A stretch of 64,000 nt of DNA from Mesorhizobium loti CJ3sym (GTDB lineage Bacteria; Pseudomonadota; Alphaproteobacteria; Rhizobiales; Rhizobiaceae): the NCBI RefSeq assembly GCF_000472785.1, contig NZ_AXAL01000002.1, positions 407,330-471,329 of the forward strand. The letters are read 5' to 3'. Within the stretch, counting starts at the first letter, position 1; each line of letters starts with the position of its first letter. Shown here piece after piece: positions 55,100 through 62,925 of the stretch. The notes below the pieces were generated by a model, which saw only the letters and a program-made list of their open reading frames with translations, was not told the origin of the DNA and did not search any database. The translations under genes were made by a program, and so were the position numbers.

Positions 55100-56164
55100 T
55101 TATGAATTTCCCCGCACCAGCTCTATTTGGTGCGGGCGTTGGGCGTTCTCGATCTTTTCTGAAGCCTGTTTCGCGAGCCGCTTCCGGTCGGCTGTCTTGG
55201 TATAGAGCGAAGCCATTGTCCCTCCCGTCCAACCGAATAAAGCTTCGAGTTCACGCATGGTCACGCCTGCTTCGGCAGCCCTAACGGCTCCGATCTTACG
55301 AACTCCATGCGCTGACTTCTTCACGCGAGCCGCATTGCAAGCTGCCCGGAACATGTTTCCGAACGATTCTTTGGTGAGCGGTCGTCCATTCTCTCCAACG
55401 ATGAATGCCAGATCCCCAGTAGGACCTTCCGCCAGTGTTTGGGCTAAGGCCGGCAGGATTGGAATATTGACCTCAGTGTTAGTTTTCTCGGTCGTCAGTG
55501 TGGCCACGCCGTTGCGAACATGCTGACGTCCAACTGTCACAGCGTCGCCCCGACGCAATCCGGTGTAAAGGAGGACGTGCAACCAGACGCGTTCCTTTGT
55601 TCCGGAAGGCCACCGCTCCTCATATGCAGAAACGTCGTCTTCGGTCCACGCTTCGAAGCCGCCACCCTTTGGCCGGCTCGGGTTCATAACGCCAACCGTC
55701 GGATCGAGAGAAATGATCTCTGCATCCAAAGCCCAGCGGAATAAACCACGCATAGCGTCAAGAAAGTTCCTCGCCTGTGCTGGTGTATTCGACCGATCCT
55801 CTCGACCGTTGATGATCGCCTTTCGCGTTATCGCCCGATATGAGTGGTGGCCAGCCTTCTCCACAACTCCTTTGAATATGTTATCACGTTGGCGCCGCGT
55901 CGCTTCGGAGAGGCACCTGTAGGCGTTTGTCTCTCGGTAGCGCGTGACAAGCCATTTAAGGGTGTTGACGCCCGCTACGGCCCGCTTTTGCGGAGCTGTG
56001 CCCGCAAGTGCGTCCGAGTATGCCTGATGGAAGTCGGAATGACCGAGCATTGGCAGCCGGATGCGCGACCCCTTATCCCTCCGAAAATAGAAAACGAGCT
56101 TGCCGTGTCGAGTGCGCTCGCGCGATACGAAGGGTGGGAGTTTTTTCGGCATGACGTCGTTCAA
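55100..56164 (-). CDS. Phage-type tyrosine recombinase/integrase
   Basis: 354 residues. The N-terminal arm- and core-binding part precedes a catalytic domain with LLYTGLRRGDAV (first Arg, near residue 205), SAHGVRKIGAVRAAEAG (His-x-x-Arg, near 292) and the nucleophile Tyr in ASLYTKTADRKRL (near 328). It should integrate and excise the element at tRNA-Leu. A 9-bp-stem hairpin (55111-55136) lies in its last codons. Its 5' end overlaps the next minus-strand gene by 4 bases. Confidence 0.93.
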   Translation of the reverse strand: MNDVMPKKLPPFVSRERTRHGKLVFYFRRDKGSRIRLPMLGHSDFHQAYSDALAGTAPQKRAVAGVNTLKWLVTRYRETNAYRCLSEATRRQRDNIFKGVVEKAGHHSYRAITRKAIINGREDRSNTPAQARNFLDAMRGLFRWALDAEIISLDPTVGVMNPSRPKGGGFEAWTEDDVSAYEERWPSGTKERVWLHVLLYTGLRRGDAVTVGRQHVRNGVATLTTEKTNTEVNIPILPALAQTLAEGPTGDLAFIVGENGRPLTKESFGNMFRAACNAARVKKSAHGVRKIGAVRAAEAGVTMRELEALFGWTGGTMASLYTKTADRKRLAKQASEKIENAQRPHQIELVRGNS

Positions 56165-56334
56165 AGCCTAATTTCGTCTATTTCGCGTGGAGACGTGACT
56201 GGTTCCGCATGACATTTAGGAATCAATCTGAAACGTGTGCCGCCGATCTCGACCTCGACCACGCCATGCTCAGCATCGGCAGCTCGCAATAATGCCCTCG
56301 CCTGACGCTGGGAGATCGCGAGTGAGCGCGTCAC
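56161..56334 (-). CDS. Small island protein upstream of the integrase, hypothetical
   Basis: 57 residues from GTG 56334 (a longer frame to 56403 gives 80). RSLAISQRQARALLRAAD looks like a short helix-turn-helix, followed by VEVEIGGTRFRLIP, a beta-strand pair. ATGA overlap with the integrase argues for cotranscription, so an excisionase-like or regulatory role is possible but not shown. Confidence 0.5.
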   Translation of the reverse strand: MTRSLAISQRQARALLRAADAEHGVVEVEIGGTRFRLIPKCHAEPVTSPREIDEIRL

Positions 56335-56678
56335 CCTACATTCCAATTGGGCAAGAAACACTGGGAAATGGCGTGTCTTTCGAGAGAGGGGCGTATACCG
56401 CACATAGCGTCACCTTGGGATCCAATTAAAACTCTACCTCAGATATGTCGTGGGCTAGAGCTTCTAAGAGGCGGTGAGGGGTAGTCTATTAGGGACAGGT
56501 TTTTAGCCCGCTTTGAGAAAGCTGTAACTTGGCGCTTCGCTTGTGGGGGAGCTGAAATAGGTTGCGCTTCGTCGTTAAACAATAGTCGCCGCGCCGGCAA
56601 AATGACCAATGTCCGGGATTTGCATATTCGTATGAGCTGCAAGTGGACCCGCCGCACTGAGTTCTAACTATTCCCGTT

Positions 56679-57503
56679 CTAAAAGCGAGTGTTCGAAGTG
56701 GTGAAGCCCGCGGCGTCAAGAGCATGCAGCACCGTCCAGTCGACGGACTTGGCCAAGTCGCCGCCGAATACGATCGGTGCGCTGTATGATAACGGTGCGA
56801 TATTCTGGCGGATGAACGACAGCCCAAACGGGTTGCCACCGTCGTCGGACGGCTCGCAGAGATACAGCTCGCGAAAGACGGCATCGGGCAGGGCGCGGCG
56901 GGCGTCATCAAGCTCCTCTTGGGGGAAGACGCCGGCGGCGACGGCATCTAGAGCCGTGATTTTGCGGAAGATGTGCCCCTGTTCACCAGCCTCTGCCTTG
57001 CGGCGGCCGATGTAGAACCAGTTCTTGCGGCCTTTGACGTTCCCGATGAGGCGAAGCTTGCCGCGAGTGGCGGTGAGCGTTGAGCGGATGGCATAGAAAG
57101 CCTCCACCCGCATCCGGCTGGCTTCGTCCATCACCGCCGCCCAGACATTCTCCCCATAGAGGCTGTCCGCGTTCTCGCCTGACTTGAAGCGAATGACGGC
57201 GCCATTAATGAGAACGATATGCTCATCGCCCTTGCTGGAGATGATCCGACGGACAAAGTAGGGATCAATGCCACGCTTGATGCGGTTGAAAGCGATGGCC
57301 GCCACGGAGGAGATTGGCGCAATCCACCAGAACTCGCGCCCCTCTTTGCCTAGAAAGATTGCCTGCTCGACAATCCATGCCATACACGACACGGTTTTGC
57401 CGGACTTGGTGGAGCCTTCGATCCATGCGTAGCGGAAGTCGTTGAAAAACGCCTCAGATTGAAGCTTGTAGAGCTTGGGACGCTGGTAAACGTAGGCTGC
57501 CAC
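56679..57503 (-). pseudogene. Phage terminase large subunit, truncated
   Basis: 274 residues where 420-550 is normal. The ATPase domain is complete: Walker A in EGSTKSGKTVSC near residue 32 and Walker B in AAVMDEASRM near 127. The nuclease domain begins (VFGGDLAKSVDWTVLHALDAAG, with its first Asp) but stops after a few residues of unrelated sequence. The downstream 275 bases hold no continuation in any frame that I can see, so a deletion has removed the nuclease. It follows the small subunit gene by 9 bases. Confidence 0.85.
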
Positions 57504-57512
57504 GCATGGCGA

Positions 57513-57914
57513 CTAACGGTTATCGATTTTGAGCAGGAATGTCGGAGGAGCCTTCTGATCAGCGGAATGCTCGACTTCCTGTTTGTCGCGCCAGTTCAGG
57601 AATCGGTTTTTCATGCTGAAGATGTAGGTGGTGGCGTTAAAGTCCTTGCCCATGAAGATGCCGCGCTTGCGAGCCTGAGCCCACCAAGCTTCAGCAAGCT
57701 GGCGACCTTCCTTTACGGCTTCCGAAAATATGGGCTCGCGCTCTTGCAAATCGTCCCATAACCCATTGCTCATGGCGCGGGCTGGCTCAATGGCGAGTGC
57801 AACCTTCACCTCAGCATCACATCCACCCTCACCATAGATGGAGTGCATGATGTCGCGCCAATTAGGGGCTAAATCTTCGAGCGTGACGAGAGGGCGGCCA
57901 ACAGAGGTATTCAC
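57513..57914 (-). CDS. Phage terminase small subunit-like protein
   Basis: 133 residues from GTG 57914. The order matches phage small terminases: a basic N-terminus, a middle helix region, FNATTYIFSMKNRFLNWRDKQEVEHS near residue 95 (a stretch typical of DNA-packaging small subunits) and a polar tail. It lies directly upstream of the large-subunit remnant. The frame is open to 57953 as well. Confidence 0.7.
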   Translation of the reverse strand: MNTSVGRPLVTLEDLAPNWRDIMHSIYGEGGCDAEVKVALAIEPARAMSNGLWDDLQEREPIFSEAVKEGRQLAEAWWAQARKRGIFMGKDFNATTYIFSMKNRFLNWRDKQEVEHSADQKAPPTFLLKIDNR

Positions 57915-58018
57915 CCTTATACCCCTACGGCATAAGCAGCCACCCGCCAACAATTACGTTTGACACCAATAAGGAATAGCGAGACGCTAAACCACTTAAT
58001 CAATCGCAAGAGAATACT

Positions 58019-58150
58019 ATGGTTTTTATCGCAAACGTCGGAGACTTGATTTTTGGCGTCGCAAACATGGGCTACAACCAAGCCAAGGCCAACCGGACGC
58101 CGAGCACTTCCTCAATTCGAAGTCCGCCCTCCAATAAGCGCTATACCTGA
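58019..58150 (+). CDS. 43-residue phage-region micro-protein, hypothetical
   Basis: ATG 58019 after AAGAGAA; the peptide begins MVFIANVGDLIFGVANMGYNQ and turns Ser/Pro/Lys rich. It lies in a 290-base gap between oppositely directed genes and ends 8 bases before a hairpin terminator on the same strand. No family was recognised; the start signal, clean frame and terminator are the evidence. Confidence 0.4.
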   Translation: MVFIANVGDLIFGVANMGYNQAKANRTPSTSSIRSPPSNKRYT

Positions 58151-58158
58151 TAGAAAAG

Positions 58159-58182
58159 AGGCCCCAAGCGGGGCCTTCTTCA
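58159..58182. terminator. Intrinsic terminator, probably bidirectional
   Basis: AGGCCCC, loop AAGC, GGGGCCT then TCTTC on the plus strand; read on the minus strand the same stem is followed by CTTTTCT. It lies between the 43-codon frame (plus) and the end of the 256-residue gene (minus). Confidence 0.65.
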
Positions 58183-58205
58183 TGATCTGTAACCGTTGCG
58201 CCGAC

Positions 58206-58976
58206 CTAGGTTAGGCGGAGGGTGCCATCGTCCGCCGAGATATGTTTCCGAATGATGGAGGCAACATCAAGGTTCCCCTGAGCTTCAAAATCTTTGGCAA
58301 TTGAGGGCAACAAGCGAGCGTAGCCGATATCTTTTATAACCTTGATCCAAGCCAGGACTGCTTCATCACTCTGGTCGATACCCAGCGGCGGCACTGGAAA
58401 CATCTCGGTTTCAGCCTGCGCTTCGTCCGTCGGTGGCGCAATTTGGGCGGCCCGAGTTGATGTAATCCTGCGCAGGGCGGTCGAATCCTTCCGCATCTCC
58501 CGCTGCAACTTTATGTTTTCCCTAATCACTGAAGCTTGGCCGGGCTGGAGGTTTATCTCGATGCTCTCTCCCTTATCATCGCGACTGTATTTCAGTCCGA
58601 AGGCAGCCCCTTGCTCCGCTGATATCTTGACCATCCTCTCGGCCGATTTCATCACCGGCGATTGGTGCTGGTGCGCATCTCCTTCAGTTGGTGGCAGTTT
58701 CGAGGAATTGAGAAAATTCTTCACCTGCTTTGCGAATGAGGACAGCTTCTCCCCTGCCGCAAGCACAGATGAAACCGCCTCTGCACCACCTCCCAAGGCA
58801 CTAAGCGCGTCCTGCAGGTGCATCCAGGTCGATCCTGTCTCAAGACGGGCAATAACTAATTCGCCCCCGGTAGCCCGACGGTAATCGGCACCAAGTTCTT
58901 CAAGAAGTTTTCCCAACTCGGACACTGGCAATGGTCGATGATTCTGAAAGAAGATCACTAAGGTATCGTCCGCCAT
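58206..58976 (-). CDS. Hypothetical 256-residue soluble protein
   Basis: No family recognised. The sequence is soluble, with a helical Ser/Leu-rich part (about 50-90), a strongly charged helix (IRENIKLQREMRKDSTALRR, about 153-172) and an acidic, Pro-containing linker before a C-terminal helical bundle. It is cargo of the island, with lower GC than the core genes. It ends 24 bases from a terminator that serves it on the minus strand. Confidence 0.65.
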   Translation of the reverse strand: MADDTLVIFFQNHRPLPVSELGKLLEELGADYRRATGGELVIARLETGSTWMHLQDALSALGGGAEAVSSVLAAGEKLSSFAKQVKNFLNSSKLPPTEGDAHQHQSPVMKSAERMVKISAEQGAAFGLKYSRDDKGESIEINLQPGQASVIRENIKLQREMRKDSTALRRITSTRAAQIAPPTDEAQAETEMFPVPPLGIDQSDEAVLAWIKVIKDIGYARLLPSIAKDFEAQGNLDVASIIRKHISADDGTLRLT

Positions 58977-59208
58977 GGATTTCCACCGCCCGATCGTAAA
59001 GCCAGCCCCCCATCGGACTTGGCACCAGTCGTTTACTCGAAAAAATGAGCATGTTCGAGACTAAAGGCGCTTCCCAACACGATTTTCCTGAAGGTCTACT
59101 GAACGTCGCCGGCCGCTCGCTGGTCGACAGAAATTCCACGAAGTTCAGCGCTCCAATGATCGTTATGGCGCTCTGAACATATTCGGCGTCTGTCCGACGG
59201 GTTTCCAA
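58900..59208 (-). CDS. Doubtful hypothetical frame upstream of the 256-residue gene
   Basis: 102 residues starting at TTG, overlapping the next gene by 77 bases in another frame. The first 80 residues have reasonable composition (IIGALNFVEFLSTSE, MGGWLYDRAVEIHGG), but there is no good ribosome site. It is the only candidate for the 58977-59217 stretch on this strand. Confidence 0.25.
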   Translation of the reverse strand: METRRTDAEYVQSAITIIGALNFVEFLSTSERPATFSRPSGKSCWEAPLVSNMLIFSSKRLVPSPMGGWLYDRAVEIHGGRYLSDLLSESSTIASVRVGKTS

Positions 59209-59317
59209 TATTCCGGCACCTAGCGGGGGATCCCTTCAATCTGGCGAAGGAGGGCGGCTTTCGCTTGATCCCTTCTCATGGCATCCTCCGCGGTCATTTG
59301 CAGAGGGGGAACGGGCA

Positions 59318-59977
59318 ATGGCGGTCTACCAGCAGGAACCAGCATCAGGCAGTGGCCAGCTCGCCAGGTCGCTGTTGATTTTAGGATTAGGCCTGGCGCT
59401 GACATTCCTGGGAGCATATCAGGTTTCGCAAGTGCCCCAGACACGGAGCGAATTGATTGCCGACCTCAGGGACAATCAGGCGGTTATCGAAGATCTGAGT
59501 GGCCAAGTTGAGGAAGCTAATAGGCAGGCCGAGGCTGTGATAGCGAGTTTGACCAATGTGCGAACCGGTATTGAGGCGCTGACGGTAAATCAGACCGTTG
59601 ATGAGAAAACAAAGTTCATGCTTCTGGGAACGCTTACGGACGCTTCGGCGAAGCTGGAGGCCCTTAAGTCTGGTTCGCAGGAAATGCTGAAAACCCACGA
59701 GCAAACCTTCCTGCCTGATACGTTATCCCTAATATCCAAGGCCGAAGCTGCGACCAAGAAGCGGCTGCCGCCAGCGACGCAGCCAGACCCATGGTATCTG
59801 AGACCGGCGAACAGACTTTATGTCTTCGGCATTATTGGGCTAGCCATTGGCGGCATCCTACTGGCGTTGCATGCGATGACTTCTGACGACGCCAAGCGCA
59901 AATGGTACGAAAAGGCCATGGCTAACGTCGGCACATTTCTGTCAGGCCTGTGGACTGGCAGTGTTTTGCTTTCGTAA
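59318..59977 (+). CDS. Membrane protein with coiled-coil domain, hypothetical
   Basis: 219 residues. A membrane helix at about 17-37 (LLILGLGLALTFLGAYQ), a long coiled-coil-like region at about 45-135 rich in Glu, Ala, Leu and Asn, then a second membrane helix (about 167-188) and a short cytoplasmic tail. The geometry places the coiled coil on the periplasmic side, tethered at both ends. GAGGGGGAACGGGCA lies before the ATG. No family was recognised; an island membrane or superinfection function is possible but unproven. Confidence 0.65.
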   Translation: MAVYQQEPASGSGQLARSLLILGLGLALTFLGAYQVSQVPQTRSELIADLRDNQAVIEDLSGQVEEANRQAEAVIASLTNVRTGIEALTVNQTVDEKTKFMLLGTLTDASAKLEALKSGSQEMLKTHEQTFLPDTLSLISKAEAATKKRLPPATQPDPWYLRPANRLYVFGIIGLAIGGILLALHAMTSDDAKRKWYEKAMANVGTFLSGLWTGSVLLS

Positions 59978-60310
59978 TTATAGCCGGCCACGGACAACCG
60001 CCCGCCGTTCGCCGGGCTTCTTGCCTGTCCAGTAATGCATCCGGTAGTGACCGCGCCCGGAATGGTTCGGCACCTTGAAATGCCCGCGAAGATTGTCGGC
60101 GCGGTAGAGATACCCCTGACGTCGTAGCCGCGTGAACATCTTGTGCGCGTCGGTCGTGCCCATGTGAAGCACGGTGCGGGCGTCGATTACCCCGTGCTTG
60201 ACCAGGTGAGCGATGACACGGGCCTGCACGCCCATCTGATGTTCGGTAGGCGGGAGAGGGCGCTTGCCCAGCATGAAGCCGGGGAGAGCGAAGAATTGCC
60301 CGAGGTTCAT
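59978..60310 (-). CDS. Small phage-type protein, hypothetical
   Basis: 110 residues, basic. The N-terminal FALPGFMLGKRPLPPTEHQ is followed by a winged-helix-like part (ARVIAHLVKHGVIDARTVLHMGT, MFTRLRRQGYLYRAD) that may bind DNA. AAGGAGG stands 8 bases before the ATG, inside the previous tiny gene, whose stop overlaps this start in ATGA. Confidence 0.6.
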   Translation of the reverse strand: MNLGQFFALPGFMLGKRPLPPTEHQMGVQARVIAHLVKHGVIDARTVLHMGTTDAHKMFTRLRRQGYLYRADNLRGHFKVPNHSGRGHYRMHYWTGKKPGERRAVVRGRL

Positions 60311-60426
60311 GACCGGCCTCCTTCGCAGAAATGGGAGTCGGAGAAGCTAATCGCCAATGCAACGCCGATAATGGTCAGACTCACCATTGCCGAGACAATG
60401 AACAAGATCGATAGAACGTGTCTCAT
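60307..60426 (-). CDS. 39-residue membrane micro-protein
   Basis: ATG 60426 after GGGGAGG; the peptide begins MRHVLSILFIVSAMVSLTII and has one hydrophobic helix (about 4-26) and a polar end with one Cys. Both ends overlap its neighbours by 4 bases (ATGA), so it is translated in a chain between the pentapeptide-repeat protein and the 110-residue protein. Size and topology are like phage holin, spanin or small regulatory membrane peptides; no assignment is made. Confidence 0.6.
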   Translation of the reverse strand: MRHVLSILFIVSAMVSLTIIGVALAISFSDSHFCEGGRS

Positions 60427-60950
60427 CGGCCTGCCTCCCCTTGGAGACGCACCTTGGTGCCCGCAGCGATGAGGCCCATAAACTCATCAATCCACTCAAC
60501 AACCAGCTTTGCGGGCTGGCTATTGGTCGGCGTATCCCCCTTACGAATAGCCAGGAAGAAGCGCTCGGCTAGGGAGTCTGAGTTGGGTTGGATTCCGCCC
60601 ATGTCGCGGTATTTGCAGCCGCGCACATTAGCGATAGTGCCACACAGGCACGCGCAAGGACCGTGGTAGGTCGAACCATCCACGTTGCCTTCAATAAGCG
60701 ATTTGCGGAGCGCCGGCACTTCGGGGATGGCGTTGAGCAGGATTCCCCAGATGTCGTGTTTGATGTAGCGCAGGTCCGCCTTCGACAGGTCCGCCCACGA
60801 CAGGTCCGCCTTCGACAGGTTCGCCTTCGCGGCTAGCGCCGCGCGGACTGCCATCCCTAGCTTGAGGGAATAGCTGGCATCGTCTCCGCAATTAATCTCT
60901 GCTGCAAAAACCACCGCGCCATTGAAGCGGTGCATAATATCAAATTTCAC
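60423..60950 (-). CDS. Pentapeptide-repeat protein of the phage region
   Basis: 175 residues from GTG 60950 (GGAG upstream). Residues about 38-62 contain A(N/D)LxxADL repeats (ANLSKADLSWADLSKADL), the start of a short pentapeptide-repeat helix. After it come a Cys-rich stretch (CACLCGTIANVRGCKY, near 98) and a helical C-terminus. Similar architectures are common in phage early operons, with unknown function. The short repeat run may be a remnant. Confidence 0.7.
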   Translation of the reverse strand: MKFDIMHRFNGAVVFAAEINCGDDASYSLKLGMAVRAALAAKANLSKADLSWADLSKADLRYIKHDIWGILLNAIPEVPALRKSLIEGNVDGSTYHGPCACLCGTIANVRGCKYRDMGGIQPNSDSLAERFFLAIRKGDTPTNSQPAKLVVEWIDEFMGLIAAGTKVRLQGEAGR

Positions 60951-60983
60951 GTCTCCGTCTTTGTGTTGATTGAACTGGTTTAA

Positions 60984-61088
60984 CTAAATCGCCAACGCGG
61001 CCAGCAGCAGGCCAGCGCAGGTTGCCCAGGCATAATCCGCCAAGCGGTCGCGCCACGTATCGGGTAGTTTGATAGGGTTATAGGTCAT
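60984..61088 (-). CDS. 34-residue membrane micro-protein
   Basis: AAGGA lies 8 bases before ATG 61088. The peptide has a polar start (MTYNPIKLPDTWRDRLADYA) and one C-terminal hydrophobic helix (about 18-34). It is first in the minus-strand phage operon, facing the divergent plus-strand operon. Nothing is known of its role. Confidence 0.5.
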   Translation of the reverse strand: MTYNPIKLPDTWRDRLADYAWATCAGLLLAALAI

Positions 61089-61244
61089 GTCTTTATTCCT
61101 TATTGGTTGGTAGTAATAGGATGCTGACCCGTATTTATAATAGTGTAAATAGGTTTCGCGAAATATATTTTAAGTATTGCTTGCCATAGTGTCGAATATA
61201 CCTCACCATGCTTATACCCAATAACCAATAGGAGGGAATAAGGC
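61089..61244. promoter_or_regulatory. Divergent control region of the phage operons
   Basis: 156 AT-rich bases (unlike the GC-rich core) separate the leftward micro-protein operon from the rightward SSB-like operon. A perfect palindrome TTTCGCGAAA lies at 61154-61163. The two leaders carry similar CCTTATTGGTT / AACCAATAGG sequences near their starts in opposite directions. The region looks like an early phage operator, but no repressor gene adjoins it. Confidence 0.5.
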
Positions 61245-61469
61245 ATGCAGACACAAGGGATGCCATCACTGGTGACAATCATGCAGGAGGCTAAAGCCCG
61301 TGCAAACGAAAGGCGCTGGAACGAGAATGTGGGAGAGCTGGTCGACCTGATTGACCGGCTGTCCGCCGAACGCAGCCCGGCAGCACTGGTCGAGGCCGTC
61401 CGCAAGCGCGGCTACAATATCGAAGCCGACACCGGGATGCTTGAGCGTCGCGGGATGAACATCAACTAA
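61245..61469 (+). CDS. 74-residue phage-type protein, hypothetical
   Basis: AGGAGGG precedes the ATG at good spacing. All-alpha, charged sequence (IMQEAKARANERRWNENVGE, then LVEAVRKRGYNIEAD). First gene of the plus-strand operon; 15 bases before the SSB-like gene. No family was recognised. Confidence 0.6.
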   Translation: MQTQGMPSLVTIMQEAKARANERRWNENVGELVDLIDRLSAERSPAALVEAVRKRGYNIEADTGMLERRGMNIN

Positions 61470-61484
61470 GAGGAAGAGCCGCAA

Positions 61485-62159
61485 ATGGCTAAAATGAAAA
61501 TGACCAGCAGCGGCGGGAGCTTCCAAGACCCGCAAGCTGGAACCTTCGCGGGTGTGTGTGTCCGCGTAATAGACCTAGGAACCCAAGAGCAGGAGTGGGA
61601 GGGCATTAAGTCCAACAAGCGCCAGCTTATGCTCGGCTGCGAGCTTCACGGCGACAGCGTGGACAGTGACGCTTCCGGTTTCATGACTGACGAGCTGGGC
61701 CAGATCGACCCTAGCAAGCCGTTCCTTGTGTCTGCGTGGCTCACCGCCTCATTCCATGAGGAAGCGACGCTTCGGAAGTATATGGAGAGCTGTTGTGGAA
61801 CACCCTACACCGAGCAGCAGATTGCCGAGTTCGAGGCTGATGGTTTTGATTGGGCTCTAATGCTCGGGGTGCCCTGCATGGTCAAGATGGGTTTGAACAA
61901 GAAGGGCAAGGTGAAGATTCAGGGCATCAACCGTCTGCAAAAGAATCTGACGGCACCGGTGCCGGTGAACAAGCCTATCGCGTTCTCGCTCGATGAGTAC
62001 GACCAGGCGACGTTCGACGCCCTGCCGCATGGTATCCGTGACATCATCGCGAAGTCGCCGGAGTGGAAGGCATTAAATGGCGTCCCGGTCGCAGGAGCGG
62101 CACCCGTCGCTAAGCAGGCGGCCGAAGGCGCGCCATTCGATGATGAAATCCCTTTCTAG
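61485..62159 (+). CDS. Phage single-strand DNA-binding-like protein
   Basis: 224 residues. Residues 15-150 are rich in beta strands (AGTFAGVCVRVIDLGTQEQEW, RQLMLGCELHG), consistent with an OB-like or related beta-barrel fold. The last residues, after an Ala/Pro linker, are DDEIPF, the acidic tail by which single-strand binding proteins recruit partners. GC is about 58%, lower than the core. Assignment to an SSB role rests mainly on the tail and the early-operon position. Confidence 0.55.
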   Translation: MAKMKMTSSGGSFQDPQAGTFAGVCVRVIDLGTQEQEWEGIKSNKRQLMLGCELHGDSVDSDASGFMTDELGQIDPSKPFLVSAWLTASFHEEATLRKYMESCCGTPYTEQQIAEFEADGFDWALMLGVPCMVKMGLNKKGKVKIQGINRLQKNLTAPVPVNKPIAFSLDEYDQATFDALPHGIRDIIAKSPEWKALNGVPVAGAAPVAKQAAEGAPFDDEIPF

Positions 62160-62161
62160 GG

Positions 62162-62416
62162 ATGGAAGATCCGCGTCATAATGTGGGTGGTTCACCGCCA
62201 CCCACGAAAGCGGACGAGCTACAACGCCGCAGAGACGAGTGGCTATTCGCCGAAAACGTCCGCACAGAGTCCTACCGCGCCTTTATGGATGCCAACAAGA
62301 ATTCCCCGTTCCGGCACGAGCTGAATGCCGCCGAAGTGCGGGAGAAGGCAGCGCATGACCGCTACAAGCGCGCGCTGCAAACCAACAATGAAAGCCTGAA
62401 TAATGACCATCACTAA
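62162..62416 (+). CDS. 84-residue phage-type protein, hypothetical
   Basis: Starts 2 bases after the SSB-like stop. Charged and helical (ADELQRRRDEWLFAENVRTE, VREKAAHDRYKRAL), no motif recognised. Its end overlaps the next gene by 14 bases. Confidence 0.5.
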   Translation: MEDPRHNVGGSPPPTKADELQRRRDEWLFAENVRTESYRAFMDANKNSPFRHELNAAEVREKAAHDRYKRALQTNNESLNNDHH

Positions 62417-62621
62417 AATCAAACCCGACGGGTCGAAGCCGCAGCGCCGCATCGTTCTGGACCTAATGATCCGGCCGCAACTGCGCGAAGTGGTTGCGCG
62501 CCTTCGCCGGAAGACCGGGATGCTTCACGACGTGGACATCATCATGATTGCTCTAAAGCAGTTCGATACGGCATTCCCGGAGGCGACTGCGCAAGGCACT
62601 ACAGCAACGCCGGTGCGGTAA
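62403..62621 (+). CDS. 72-residue ribbon-helix-helix-like protein, hypothetical
   Basis: The start PDGSKPQRRIVLDLMIRP could be a beta strand followed by two helices (LREVVARLRRKTG, DVDIIMIALKQFDTAF), the layout of small DNA-binding ribbon-helix-helix proteins. Low certainty. It overlaps the gene before it and is one base from the next. Confidence 0.5.
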   Translation: MTITKIKPDGSKPQRRIVLDLMIRPQLREVVARLRRKTGMLHDVDIIMIALKQFDTAFPEATAQGTTATPVR

Positions 62622-62622
62622 G

Positions 62623-62925
62623 ATGCACGGCGCGGAATATCGACGCTTGCAAGATATCGGGACGGAGCAGGGGACACTTATTGCGCGCCTGGTCGAGTTG
62701 AAGGCCGAGGAGGATGCGATACATGCCCGCAATCGTGGCACTTGGCTGAGAGAGCGCCCTGTACGCGAATCCTTACCGATGGCTCCGGCGCTACCAGCCG
62801 CTCCAGAAACAGTAGAGCCGTCCCAACGGCGGAAGTCCGCCCCGTGGCCTGCTGCCGGTTTCGTGGACACCGAGATAAGGTGTTTAACGGAACTGGAGAG
62901 TGGAAATGCAGAGAAGGAAGTTTAG
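62623..62925 (+). pseudogene. Phage gene interrupted by an IS3-family element
   Basis: The first 80 residues (MHGAEYRRLQDIGTEQGT, a charged helix, then Pro-rich ETVEPSQRRKSAPW) continue the operon. At about 62864 the sequence enters the insertion sequence, and the last 20 residues are read from IS DNA until its stop. The original 3' end is beyond the window or lost. Confidence 0.65.

Noticed and set aside
55111..55136. Terminator at the integrase 3' end
   Set aside because: A 9-bp stem is present but no T-run follows on either strand, so only a hairpin is claimed, in the integrase entry.
56489..56947. 152-residue minus-strand frame continuing past the terminase end
   Set aside because: It is a different frame over the terminase C-terminal part; the residues are Ser/Arg/Pro-rich and unrelated to a nuclease domain, so it does not rescue the truncated gene.
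59220..59444. 74-residue minus-strand frame
   Set aside because: Mostly overlaps the start of the coiled-coil membrane gene on the plus strand; only the last 28 residues look protein-like and no start supports them.
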